DNA of 64,000 bases from Telmatospirillum sp. J64-1 (lineage in GTDB: Bacteria > Pseudomonadota > Alphaproteobacteria > Rhodospirillales > Magnetospirillaceae), in contig NZ_SBHN01000014.1 of assembly GCF_006980715.1 (NCBI RefSeq), positions 62,001-126,000 of the forward strand, given 5' to 3'. Both the position numbers and the translations under genes were made by a program. The notes under the pieces were generated by a model, which saw only the letters and a program-made list of their open reading frames with translations, ran no database searches and was not told the origin of the DNA. Of the stretch, positions 54,181 through 62,796 are shown one piece after another. Each line of letters starts with the position of its first letter. The stretch's first letter is position 1.

Positions 54181-55089
54181 GTGAAGACCGCCCTTAAAAT
54201 CGCCGTGACCCTCGGGCTGCTGGCTTTCCTCGCCACGCAGGTGGACATGGGTGCGGTGCTGGGCCATGCCGCCCAGGCCGATCCGGCCTTCCTGGCCGCC
54301 GCCGTCCTGTGCCAGTTCCTCAGCACCGTGGTGGCGTCCTATCGCTGGTTCTTCATCATGCGGGTGCTGGGCCATGGCAGGAACTGGGGCTTTTTCCTGC
54401 GTTCCTATTTCAAGGGAGCCTTCTTCAACCAGCTTCTGCCCAGCAATATCGGCGGCGATGTGGTCCGGGTGATGGATGTGAAGCGCACGGGCGTCGATCT
54501 GGCGCAAAGCTTCTTCGGCGTCTTCATCGACCGGCTGTTCGGGATTCTGGGCCTGCTGTTCATCGGCCTGCTGGCGGCCCTGGCCACGCCCGGCTTCTTC
54601 ACCCACGACCTGGAAGTCTTGGTGATCCTGGTCTTCGCGGCGGGGATCGGCGGCGTGCTGTTCCTGACGCTGTTCCATCGCTGGACTTTCCTGCGCCGCC
54701 GCAGGCTGCTGCGCCTGCTGGTCGATCTATCGCTCAACCTCTACCAGCTCTTCCGCCGCACGCGCAGCTTCATCGCCCAGTTCGGCCTGTCCATCGTCAC
54801 CCATGTCTTCTCGATCCTGGCGGTCTGGTTCATCGCCCTGGCGGTGGGGATCGATCAGGCTTTCATCCTGTTCCTGACCCTGATCCCGCTGGTCATGCTG
54901 TTCATGGCCCTGCCCATCTCGCTGGCCGGCTGGGGCGTGCGCGAGGGCGCCATGGTCGGGCTGTTCCTGCTGGCGGGCATCGACAAGGGGCCGATCCTGT
55001 CGGTGTCGCTGCTCTACGGGCTGGTGGTGATCGTCACCATCCTGCCCGGCTACCTGGCCTGGGCCACCGACCGCGACAGCCTGTACTGA
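54181..55089 (+). CDS. UPF0104 / lysylphosphatidylglycerol-synthase-like membrane protein
   Basis: This is a 302-residue integral membrane protein with about eight hydrophobic segments. It has the family pattern of the flippase part of MprF and the AglD/UPF0104 proteins: YRWFFIMRVLG, YFKGAFFNQLLPSNIGGDVV near 80-100, FIDRLFGILGLL, and LPISLAGWGVREGAMVGLF near 245-263. Function is not known; lipid flipping is the usual guess. I chose GTG 54181; the longer reading starts inside the divergent cbiX leader. The neighbouring glycosyltransferase suggests envelope lipid modification. Confidence 0.88.
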   Translation: MKTALKIAVTLGLLAFLATQVDMGAVLGHAAQADPAFLAAAVLCQFLSTVVASYRWFFIMRVLGHGRNWGFFLRSYFKGAFFNQLLPSNIGGDVVRVMDVKRTGVDLAQSFFGVFIDRLFGILGLLFIGLLAALATPGFFTHDLEVLVILVFAAGIGGVLFLTLFHRWTFLRRRRLLRLLVDLSLNLYQLFRRTRSFIAQFGLSIVTHVFSILAVWFIALAVGIDQAFILFLTLIPLVMLFMALPISLAGWGVREGAMVGLFLLAGIDKGPILSVSLLYGLVVIVTILPGYLAWATDRDSLY

Positions 55090-55105
55090 GGGAAAAAGGC
55101 GATCT

Positions 55106-56647
55106 TCAGTCCCGCTGCGGGAAGGGCAGGGGGTAATCGCCCTTGAAGCCCTTGCCCAGCAACATGGGCAGGCGGAATTCCTCGCGGCCCATGCGGCCGA
55201 TGACGGCCTCGCCCAAGGGCTCGATCTCCTCGAAATAGGGGGCGTATGTGGCGGCGGCTTTTTCCATGCTGCGTTCGCGCCCGACGATGACGGCGTCCTG
55301 GCCCTGGAAGTCGCGGGGGTCGAAGCGGAAGGCGAAATGGCGGGGGTCCCGGGTCAGGACCAGGACCGGCGCCCGCCCGCCCAGGGCGTAGTCTATCTTG
55401 CCGCCTTCCAGCCATCGCACCGAGACGACGAAGACATCCGGGCGGTCCAACAGGCCGCGCGATTCCAGCGCCTGTTCCAGCCCCGTCCAATCGACCGCTT
55501 CATGGGTGGGGTCCTTGGGCAGCGGCACCCATCCCGTGACGACATGGCTCCAGGCGAAGGCCAGCAGCGCCAGCAGGGTCACGGTGGAATATTTCAGCCA
55601 GCGCCTGGGCCAGGTCCTGCCTTCGGCCAGCCGGGTGGCGAGCAGGGCGCCCAGCAGCGGGAAGACCATCAGCCAGCCCGGCGCCTGCCAATGGGGCAGG
55701 CCGCGCGAGCCCCACAGGGGAACAATGGTGAAGATGGCGATGGGACCGATGGCGAGGCAGGCCAGGAACCAGCGCTCGCGCCCCTTCGGGCCTTGCTTCA
55801 GTGCCTTGAACAGCAGCCAGGCCATGGGAATGAAGATCCAGGGCAGCAGCCAGGCCATCTGGCCCACGATATTTTGCAGCACCAGTTCGGGGCGCAGGCG
55901 GCCCGAAGGCATGCCGCGTCCGCTCTGGAAGGCCAGCGAAACCCAGTCGTTCTGCCAGTTCCAGATCAGAGCGGGCGAGAAGACCAGCAGCGCCAGGATC
56001 GCTCCCAGCCAGGGACCGGGATGGGCGAGCCAGCGGCGGTGCGGGGCGCTGGTCAGCACGAAGAGAAGGATGCCGAGGCCGAGGAAGACCCCGTGATACT
56101 TCGCCAGCGTCGCCAAACCGATGAACAGGCCCGCCGCCAGCCACAGCAGCAGGGGATGGCGCGTCTCTCCGCCGAACTTTTCGGGGAAGAACAGGCGGGC
56201 GAGGCACAGCGCCGCGGCCATCATGAAGAACATCAGCGGCCCGTCGGGCACCACCCAGCCGCCGGCGCTGAGCGTGAAGACCGCCGACAGGTTCAGCGCC
56301 GCCGCCGCCCAGGTCCCGGCCCAGTTGCCGAAGAAGGCCCGGCCCAGCAGGAACATCATCCACGAGGTTCCGGCGAACATCAGGATGAAGGGCAGGCGCA
56401 CGACCAGCGGGGCTTCGCTGCCGGTCAGGGCCACGGTGGCCCAGACGATCCATTGATGCAGCGGCGGATGGTCGAAATAGCCCAGGCTGAGCTGGCGGGC
56501 ATTGGACACGGTATAGGATTCGTCCACCCCCATGCCCATCGTGGCGCCGATGAAGAGGCGCAGCAGCACGGCCGCCAGGATGATGGCGGCGGCGGTTCCT
56601 GCGGCGGTCCAGCCTTGCGGCTGGGCTTGGCTCCAGACCTTGGTCAT
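55106..56647 (-). CDS. GT39/ArnT-like membrane glycosyltransferase
   Basis: The 513-residue protein has about ten to twelve hydrophobic segments and the classic start of the family. It opens ILAAVLLRLFIGATMGMGVDESYT, in which the early aspartate-glutamate pair (GVDESYT, near residue 42) is the catalytic-type motif of polyprenol-dependent transferases. FDHPPLHQWIVWATVAL follows. A soluble C-terminal domain (about 385-513) closes it. It should move a sugar from a lipid carrier to lipid A or another acceptor on the outer side. ATG 56647 follows GAGGA. Confidence 0.92.
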   Translation of the reverse strand: MTKVWSQAQPQGWTAAGTAAAIILAAVLLRLFIGATMGMGVDESYTVSNARQLSLGYFDHPPLHQWIVWATVALTGSEAPLVVRLPFILMFAGTSWMMFLLGRAFFGNWAGTWAAAALNLSAVFTLSAGGWVVPDGPLMFFMMAAALCLARLFFPEKFGGETRHPLLLWLAAGLFIGLATLAKYHGVFLGLGILLFVLTSAPHRRWLAHPGPWLGAILALLVFSPALIWNWQNDWVSLAFQSGRGMPSGRLRPELVLQNIVGQMAWLLPWIFIPMAWLLFKALKQGPKGRERWFLACLAIGPIAIFTIVPLWGSRGLPHWQAPGWLMVFPLLGALLATRLAEGRTWPRRWLKYSTVTLLALLAFAWSHVVTGWVPLPKDPTHEAVDWTGLEQALESRGLLDRPDVFVVSVRWLEGGKIDYALGGRAPVLVLTRDPRHFAFRFDPRDFQGQDAVIVGRERSMEKAAATYAPYFEEIEPLGEAVIGRMGREEFRLPMLLGKGFKGDYPLPFPQRD

Positions 56648-56700
56648 TCTCGTCCTCTTTGCTGCGGCCGGCAGGATAATCATCGCGGCGGAGGAATGGT

Positions 56701-57747
56701 ATGGAAAAGGCAGGCGTTGACGGCCTTCCTGCGCCGCATCATCCTGCCGCCATGCTGCTTTTTAGCGATACAGGCCTGTCGCCGCTTCTCATTCTCCTGC
56801 TGGCTCTGGCATTGGATGCCGTGGTCGGCGAGATGTCGCTCATCTTCCGCGTCCTGCCCCATCCGGTGGCGGCGATCGGCAAGCTGATCGGCCTGCTGGA
56901 ACGCAAGCTGAACCGCCCCAGCCGGACGGAAGGATCGCGGCGCATGCGCGGCATCCTGGTGCTGGTTTTCATGCTGCTGCTTTCGGCGGGGATCGGCTGG
57001 GGGATTGCCTGGGCGGCCCGGCAGGTGCCCTATGGCTGGATCGCCGAGGTCGTGCTGGCCTCGCTGCTGATCGCCCAGCGGTCGCTCTACGATCATGTGC
57101 GCGAGGTCGCCCGCGCCCTGGAGGAAAGCGGGCTATGGGGCGGGCGCGTGGCGGTGTCGATGATTGTCGGGCGCGATCCGCAAAGCCTGGACGAATACGG
57201 TGTCTCGCGCGCCGCCATCGAATCCTGCGCCGAGAATTTTTCCGACGGCATCGTCGCGCCGGTCTTCTGGTTCGTGCTGTTCGGCCTGCCCGGCCTGCTG
57301 GTCTACAAGACGGTGAACACGCTGGACAGCATGATCGGCCATATGTCGGAACGCTATCGCGCCTTCGGCATGGCCTCGGCCCGCCTCGACGACCTGATGA
57401 ACCTGATTCCGGCGCGTCTTTCCGGCCTGCTGCTGGTGCTGGCAGCCAGTGCCTATCGCGGCGCGTCGGGCTGGCGCAGCCTGCGGATCATGCTGCGCGA
57501 TGCCGGAAACCACCGCTCGCCCAATTCAGGCTGGCCGGAAGCAGCCATGGCCGGTGCCCTGGACCTGGCCCTGGCGGGGCCGCGCCGCTATGGCGAGGTC
57601 ACCGTTCCCGACCGCTGGATCGGCGACGGCAAGGCCCGCGCCACCGCCACGGATATCCGCCGCGCGCTGAATCTCTACGTCCTGGCCTGCGTGCTGAACG
57701 CGGCCTTGGTCGCGGGGCTGTTCTGGGTGATGGTGCATTGGGGGTGA
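56701..57747 (+). CDS. cbiB: Adenosylcobinamide-phosphate synthase (CbiB/CobD)
   Basis: CbiB couples aminopropanol (phosphate) to adenosylcobyric acid. The 348-residue inner-membrane protein has several hydrophobic helices. Family landmarks are LALDAVVGEMS near the start, HPVAAIGKLIGLLERKLNRP near 54-73, DEYGVSRAAIESCAENFSDG near 164-183, and AYRGASGWRSLRIMLRDAGN (about 252-271) with HRSPNSGWPEAAMAGAL. I chose ATG 56701, which has GAGG at the right spacing; a later ATG at 56752 would shorten it by 17 residues. Confidence 0.94.
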   Translation: MEKAGVDGLPAPHHPAAMLLFSDTGLSPLLILLLALALDAVVGEMSLIFRVLPHPVAAIGKLIGLLERKLNRPSRTEGSRRMRGILVLVFMLLLSAGIGWGIAWAARQVPYGWIAEVVLASLLIAQRSLYDHVREVARALEESGLWGGRVAVSMIVGRDPQSLDEYGVSRAAIESCAENFSDGIVAPVFWFVLFGLPGLLVYKTVNTLDSMIGHMSERYRAFGMASARLDDLMNLIPARLSGLLLVLAASAYRGASGWRSLRIMLRDAGNHRSPNSGWPEAAMAGALDLALAGPRRYGEVTVPDRWIGDGKARATATDIRRALNLYVLACVLNAALVAGLFWVMVHWG

Positions 57748-57778
57748 GAGGGGAGGCTCTTTCCCTGGATTTTATTTC

Positions 57779-57842
57779 AGGACACAGATGAACACAGATT
57801 ATTTTCACGATTTATTTTTTATCTGTGTTCATCTGTGTCTCA
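57779..57842. repeat. Perfect 19-base inverted repeat, ACACAGATGAACACAGAT family
   Basis: GACACAGATGAACACAGAT (57781-57799) is exactly complementary to ATCTGTGTTCATCTGTGTC (57821-57839), with an AT-rich 21-base centre. It shares its core with the decamer array at 41392-41543. The gap 57748-58056 between cbiB and the histidine kinase holds this and another repeat, and no gene. Confidence 0.9.
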
Positions 57843-57910
57843 TTAAATTTCCGTGCTTTTAATACGCTCCAAGGTCCGATGTCGTATTAGCCTTTGCCTG
57901 CTCCGCCCCA

Positions 57911-58016
57911 TGCTTCGAGACGCCGCTTCGCGGCTCCTCCGCATGAGGCTAATTCTATTAATATATCAATATGTTAAACCTCATGCTGAGGAGGCCCGCA
58001 GGGCCGTCTCGAAGCA
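57911..58016. repeat. Inverted repeat, TTCGAGACGCCGCTTCGCGG family, asymmetric copy
   Basis: The left arm (57911-57947) has the usual CGCCGCTTCGCGGCT hairpin. The right arm (57980-58016) has GGCCCGCAGGGCCGTCTCGAAGCA, in which the hairpin loop/stem has changed to GGCCC-GCA-GGGCC while the outer arms still pair. Confidence 0.85.
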
Positions 58017-58056
58017 TGGCCGAGATCCACATGAGAGTCTTGAGCCTATAAAAACT

Positions 58057-60498
58057 CTACCCCTTCTCTTTTTCTCCCGACGCAGCATCCAGAAGCTGGA
58101 TCAGTTCGTCGATCCGGTAGGGCTTGGACAGGATGCGGATTCCTTCGGCCTGCGCTACCTTTTCGCTATAGCCGGTGGCGAGGACGATCGGCAGTTCGGG
58201 GCGCAGGCGGCGGGCCTCGCGGGCCAGGTCGACGCCGTTGAGGCGGCCGGGCATGACGATGTCCGAGAACAGCAGGTCGATCCGCACCTCGGTGATGAGC
58301 AGCGGCAAGGCGTCATCCGCCGTGGCGACATGCGCGACCTCGTAACCCGTTTCCCTCAGGGCGGCGGCGACGGTCGAAGCCACGATGGGATCGTCTTCCA
58401 CCAACAGTACGCGCCCGCTCCGTCGCGTCGCCTCGGCCGGTGGGGGAAGCGCTTCTTCCACGCAGCTGGCCGCAGAGCGCGAGCGGCGCAACAGCATGAT
58501 GATGCTGGTGCCCTGGCCCTCGGTGCTTTCGATCCAGGCGGTTCCCCCGGCCTGTTGGGTCAGGCCATAGACCTGGGCGAGGCCAAGGCCGCTGCCCTTG
58601 CCGACTTCCTTGGTGGTGAAGAAGGGATCGAAGGCCTTGGCCTTGACCTCGGCGGGCATGCCGGTGCCGGTATCGCTGACGGAAAGGCGGACGAATTCCC
58701 CTTCCAGCCCTGTCGGGTCGTCGGGCTTCAGCACCGTGTTTTCCGCCCGGATGCGCAAATGGCCGCCTTCGGGCATGGCGTCGCGCGCATTCACCGCCAT
58801 GTTGATCAGTGCCAGTTCGAATTGTGTCGGGTCCACTTCGATGCGCCACAGGCCGGGGGCGAAATCGAGGGCGAGATGGATATCCGCCCGCAACGCCCGT
58901 TCCAGCAGGCCCGACATGGACAAGACCCGGTCGCGCACGTCCAGCGGCTCGGGCCGCAGGCTTTCGCGCCGGGCAAAGGCCATGAGCTGCTGCACCAGCT
59001 TGGCGCCCCGGTCCACGGCCTGCTGTCCCGCGTCCAGCAGCGGCTGGAGGCCGGTATCCGGGGCCCGCAGGCCGATCATGGTCAGGCAGCCGCTCAGGGC
59101 TTGCAGCAAGTTGTTGAAATCATGCGCCACGCCGCCGGTAAGCTGGCCGACCGCTTCCAGTTTCTGCGCCTGCCGCAACTGCTCCTCAGCCTTTTGCAGG
59201 GCCGCCTCCCGCTCCTTCTCGGCGGTGACGTCGCGGCCCACGGCATGGACCAGTCCGCCATCCGGGACCGCCGTCCAGGAAATCCAGCGGTAGGACCCGT
59301 CCTTATGCCGCAGGCGACTCATGGAATGCTGGGTGGTCTTGCCCTCGGCCTGTCGCCGGAGCTCCGTCCGGACCGTTTCCAGATCGTCCGGATGGATTAA
59401 ATCGAGAATGGATTTGCCCAGCAATTCCTGCTCCGGCCAGCCCAGCACCGTGCTGCAGGCGGGATTGACCGCCGTAATGGTGGCATCGTGGCGATGGACG
59501 AGCATGATGTCGGTGGAAAGGCGCCACATGCGGTCGCGGTCTGCGGTGCGTTCGGCGACGCGCCGTTCCAGCGTCGCGTTCAGTTCCCGCAGCGCCTGCT
59601 CGGTCCGTTTCTCCTCGGTCACATCGTTGCCCTGGACGAACAGGCCGGTCACCTGCCCGGCGGCGTCGCGGATCGGCTGGAAGACGAAGGTGACGAAACG
59701 CTCTTCCAGCGGGGCTCCCGGTTCACGCTGAATTCTTGCCGGGACGCCGGTCCCGACATGGGGCTTGCCGCTGGCATAGGCTTGGTCCGCCCAGTCGAAG
59801 AATCCCTGGCCCTCGATCTCGGGCAAGGCTTCCCGGGCGGGCTTGCCGATGATGTCGCGGCGGCCGATCAGCTGGTAATAGGCGTCATTGGCCATTTCGA
59901 AGACGTGTTCGGGGCCGCGCCACACATAGAAGAAGCCCGGCGCCTGGCGGAACAGCTCGCGCAGGCGTTCGCCTTCGGCAACGAGGCGCCGCTTGGCGAA
60001 GACTTCCTGGGTGGTTTCGATGCAGGAGCAGAACAGGCCGCAGACCATGCCGTCCTCGTCATGGACCGGCGTGTAGGAAAAGGCGAAGTGGGTTTCCTCG
60101 GCATAGCCCTTGCGGTGCATGATGAGGGTGATGTCGTCCATCTGCACCGGCTTGCCCGCATAGGTCTGCTCGACGATGGGGATCAGGTCGTCGCGGATTT
60201 CGGACCAGACATCCAGGAAGGGCTGGCCCATGGCGCCGGGATGCTTGCGGCCCAGGATCTCGCCGTAAGGATCGTTGTAGAGCAGGATCTGGGCGGGGCC
60301 CCAGACCACGAACATGGGCTGTTGCGAGCCCAGCATCAGCGAGACCAGCGTGCGCAGCTGGATAGGCCAGGTTTCGGGCGGTCCCAGGGGAGAGGAAGCC
60401 CAGTCATGGGCCTGAATCATGGCACCCGTCGCCGTGCTGCCGGCAAGACCGGCAAGAAACGACGTCGGAAGGGGTTCAACTGCCGGCTCGCTGCTCAT
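58057..60498 (-). CDS. PAS-domain hybrid sensor histidine kinase
   Basis: This 813-residue cytoplasmic sensor has no membrane helix. It has three PAS-like domains (about 45-165, 180-300 and 330-440, the last with HPDDLETVRTELRRQ and HKDGSYRWISW). A HisKA dimerisation domain carries the phospho-acceptor histidine in LTGGVAHDFNNLLQALSG. A HATPase domain follows with VNARDAMPEGG and GKGSGLGLAQVYG, and then a C-terminal receiver domain (about 690-805, with LLVEDDPIVAS and the aspartate of LLFSDIVMPG). Start is ATG 60498 or GTG 60534. The input signal is unknown; cob genes lie on both sides. Confidence 0.93.
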   Translation of the reverse strand: MSSEPAVEPLPTSFLAGLAGSTATGAMIQAHDWASSPLGPPETWPIQLRTLVSLMLGSQQPMFVVWGPAQILLYNDPYGEILGRKHPGAMGQPFLDVWSEIRDDLIPIVEQTYAGKPVQMDDITLIMHRKGYAEETHFAFSYTPVHDEDGMVCGLFCSCIETTQEVFAKRRLVAEGERLRELFRQAPGFFYVWRGPEHVFEMANDAYYQLIGRRDIIGKPAREALPEIEGQGFFDWADQAYASGKPHVGTGVPARIQREPGAPLEERFVTFVFQPIRDAAGQVTGLFVQGNDVTEEKRTEQALRELNATLERRVAERTADRDRMWRLSTDIMLVHRHDATITAVNPACSTVLGWPEQELLGKSILDLIHPDDLETVRTELRRQAEGKTTQHSMSRLRHKDGSYRWISWTAVPDGGLVHAVGRDVTAEKEREAALQKAEEQLRQAQKLEAVGQLTGGVAHDFNNLLQALSGCLTMIGLRAPDTGLQPLLDAGQQAVDRGAKLVQQLMAFARRESLRPEPLDVRDRVLSMSGLLERALRADIHLALDFAPGLWRIEVDPTQFELALINMAVNARDAMPEGGHLRIRAENTVLKPDDPTGLEGEFVRLSVSDTGTGMPAEVKAKAFDPFFTTKEVGKGSGLGLAQVYGLTQQAGGTAWIESTEGQGTSIIMLLRRSRSAASCVEEALPPPAEATRRSGRVLLVEDDPIVASTVAAALRETGYEVAHVATADDALPLLITEVRIDLLFSDIVMPGRLNGVDLAREARRLRPELPIVLATGYSEKVAQAEGIRILSKPYRIDELIQLLDAASGEKEKG

Positions 60499-60619
60499 CG
60501 GCTCATCGTCTGCATCGGCCGGCTGAAATCCCACGAAGGAGGAAGAAGGGGAAGGAGGCTGAGGGGTCTAAACATGGTAAGACGAACGGGCCTTTCCTCT
60601 TTCCCGGCATCGTGGGGGA

Positions 60620-62110
60620 CTAAGACGTCCTAGCTTGCATGCCGCCTTCTCGGGCAATCCTCCATAACCCTGGCATGTCCAGATGGCGCTCGCAATGCTC
60701 GGCCAGGGCATCGAGGACAGTTTCCACTTGTGCTTGATAGGCCAGGGAGGAAGTTCGCCCGGGCCGCAGGGAATCGAGGAAACGGCGGCGGAAGCCGTCG
60801 GCGGTGAACAGGCCGTGCAGGTAGCAACCGGCCACCTGTCCGCCCCGGGCCGTGGCCCCTTCCGGGCGGCCGTCGAGATGCAGCAGCGGCATCCCGGTGC
60901 CGGGGCCGGTGGTTTGGCCCATATGCATCTCGTAGGCGGTGATGGCGGTTCCGGTTTCGTCGGCGGCATCGACGCGGCACAGCGTCTTGCTGCCGCCGAT
61001 CACCGTCTCGACATCCAGCAGTCCCAGGCCGGGGGCCTCGCCCGGCGGACCTTCGATGCCCTGCGGATCGCGCACCATGCGGCCCAGCATCTGATAGCCG
61101 GCGCAGATGCCCAGGACCCGTCCGCCCCGGCGCAGATGGGCCTGAAGGTCGATGTCCCAGCCCTGGGCGCGCAGGAAAGCGAGGTCGGCCAGGGTGGATT
61201 TCGAGCCGGGCAGGATTACCAGATGGCAATCGCCGGGAATCGGCTGGCCGGGGCCGAGCATGGTCAGGCTGACATCCTCCTCGGCGGCCAGAGGGTCGAA
61301 ATCGTCGAAATTGGCGATGCGCGATAGGCGGGGGATGGCGATGCGGATGGCGCCGTCGCGATTGCTGCCCGACCGGAGGGAGGCGCCGTCCTCGGCGGGC
61401 AGGGCTCCGGCGGCCTCGAACCAGGGCAGCACGCCGGCGCAGGCCCAGCCGGTGCGTTCGCTCATGGTGGCGCAGGCGGGCAGGAAAAGCGAGGGATCGC
61501 CACGAAACTTGTTGATGACATAGGCGCGGATGCGCCGACGCTCGGCCTCGGGCAGCAGGGCGTGGGTGCCGACGATGGAGGCGATCACGCCGCCCCGGTC
61601 GATGTCGCCGACCAGCATGACCGGCAGGTCCGCCGCCTCGGCGAAGCCCATATTGGCGATGTCGGCGGCGCGCAGATTGACTTCCGCCGCACTGCCCGCG
61701 CCTTCGACCAGCACCAGGTCGGCCTCGGCGGCGAGGCGGCGGTAGCTCTCCAGCACGCGCGGCAGCAGGCTGGGCTTCAGGGCGTGGTAGTCCTTGGCGG
61801 TGGCGGCCGTCAGCACCTTGCCTTGCACCACCACCTGCGAGCCGGTTTCCGATTGCGGCTTGAGCAGGACCGGATTCATGTCGGCGCGCGGCTCGACGCC
61901 GCAGGCGCGCGCCTGCAAGGCCTGGGCCCGGCCGATCTCGCCGCCATCGGCCGTGACGGCGGCATTGTTGGACATGTTCTGCGGCTTGAAGGGCAGGACG
62001 CGCAGGCTGCGCCGGGTGAAGGCGCGGCACAGCCCGGCGACCAGCAAGGACTTGCCCACATCCGATCCGGTGCCCTGAATCATCAGGGCGGCCTTCGGAT
62101 CAGCGCTCAA
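60620..62110 (-). CDS. cobQ: Cobyric acid synthase (CobQ/CbiP)
   Basis: CobQ amidates the b, d, e and g side chains of adenosylcobyrinic acid a,c-diamide. The 496-residue protein has an N-terminal dethiobiotin-synthase-like ATP-binding domain (LMIQGTGSDVGKSLLVAGLC near 9-28, PFKPQNMSNNAAVT and VLVEGAGSAAEVNLR). A class I glutamine amidotransferase domain has the nucleophile cysteine in VLGICAGYQMLG near 330. The start is probably TTG 62110 overlapping the SYLF gene, or ATG 62083 (MIQGTG). TTG gives the usual family N-terminus of a few extra residues. Confidence 0.94.
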   Translation of the reverse strand: MSADPKAALMIQGTGSDVGKSLLVAGLCRAFTRRSLRVLPFKPQNMSNNAAVTADGGEIGRAQALQARACGVEPRADMNPVLLKPQSETGSQVVVQGKVLTAATAKDYHALKPSLLPRVLESYRRLAAEADLVLVEGAGSAAEVNLRAADIANMGFAEAADLPVMLVGDIDRGGVIASIVGTHALLPEAERRRIRAYVINKFRGDPSLFLPACATMSERTGWACAGVLPWFEAAGALPAEDGASLRSGSNRDGAIRIAIPRLSRIANFDDFDPLAAEEDVSLTMLGPGQPIPGDCHLVILPGSKSTLADLAFLRAQGWDIDLQAHLRRGGRVLGICAGYQMLGRMVRDPQGIEGPPGEAPGLGLLDVETVIGGSKTLCRVDAADETGTAITAYEMHMGQTTGPGTGMPLLHLDGRPEGATARGGQVAGCYLHGLFTADGFRRRFLDSLRPGRTSSLAYQAQVETVLDALAEHCERHLDMPGLWRIAREGGMQARTS

Positions 62111-62792
62111 GGGCGGCCCTCAGGGCATCGGCCTGGGGATTGCTGGCCATGCCCTGGAACAGGATCTGCTCCGCCGTCAGCGGCTGGCCGTAATAATGGG
62201 AGTTCCAGCCAAGGCGCTGGCGGATCACCGTGCCGTCCAGGGAACCGCCGCCGAAGAAGCCCGCCCTTTGGGAAAAGGCGATGATGTCGGCGCCCAGGGC
62301 GGTGGTGGTCGAGGTGCCCACGCCCGCCCCGGCGGTCAGGAAGGCCACGCCGATCTCGGCGCCGACCTTGAATTCGTTGTTCATCACCGCCTGCAGGCCG
62401 CGATCGGACATGATCAGGAACATCACCTGGCTGTCCTGCACGCCGACCTGAAGGCCCAGGCTGCCGCCGGCCACGGTGTAGAAGGCGGGATAGCTCCAGC
62501 CCCCGTTGTTGCGCACCAGCAGGACGCCGTTGCCGTATTCGCCGCCCAGGATGAATCCGGCCTTCAGCAGGCTGGGCACGATCAGCACGGCGCGGGCTTC
62601 CGCCAGCCGGTCTTGCAGGCGTTCGCCCAGCGATTCGTCGGTCTTCAGTCGCTCGATGGCGCCGACGGCACGGGAAACGACGCTTTCCGCTTCCGTCAGG
62701 GCATGGGCGGGCGCGGTCGAGAGCAGGAAGGCGACCAGGGAGAAACAGGCGAGGAGACGGGCGAACAGGCGGGAGATCGACAGACGGGCCAT
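62100..62792 (-). CDS. SYLF (Ysc84) domain lipid-binding protein
   Basis: The 230-residue protein has a signal peptide (cleaved near AHA-LT, residue 31) and a SYLF domain (about 65-225). The domain shows VLIVPSLLKAGFILGGEYGNG, VRNNGGWSYPAFYTVAGGSL and the ADIIAFSQRAGFFGG region. SYLF domains bind phosphoinositide-like or anionic lipids; the bacterial role is periplasmic and undefined. It stands four bases after cobO and overlaps cobQ by 11 bases, so it is embedded in a cobalamin operon. Confidence 0.9.
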   Translation of the reverse strand: MARLSISRLFARLLACFSLVAFLLSTAPAHALTEAESVVSRAVGAIERLKTDESLGERLQDRLAEARAVLIVPSLLKAGFILGGEYGNGVLLVRNNGGWSYPAFYTVAGGSLGLQVGVQDSQVMFLIMSDRGLQAVMNNEFKVGAEIGVAFLTAGAGVGTSTTTALGADIIAFSQRAGFFGGGSLDGTVIRQRLGWNSHYYGQPLTAEQILFQGMASNPQADALRAALER

Positions 62793-62796
62793 CGGT

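Noticed and set aside
55337-56887. Plus-strand frame of 516 residues opposite the glycosyltransferase
   Set aside because: Gln/Arg/Pro-rich artefact overlapping two real genes.
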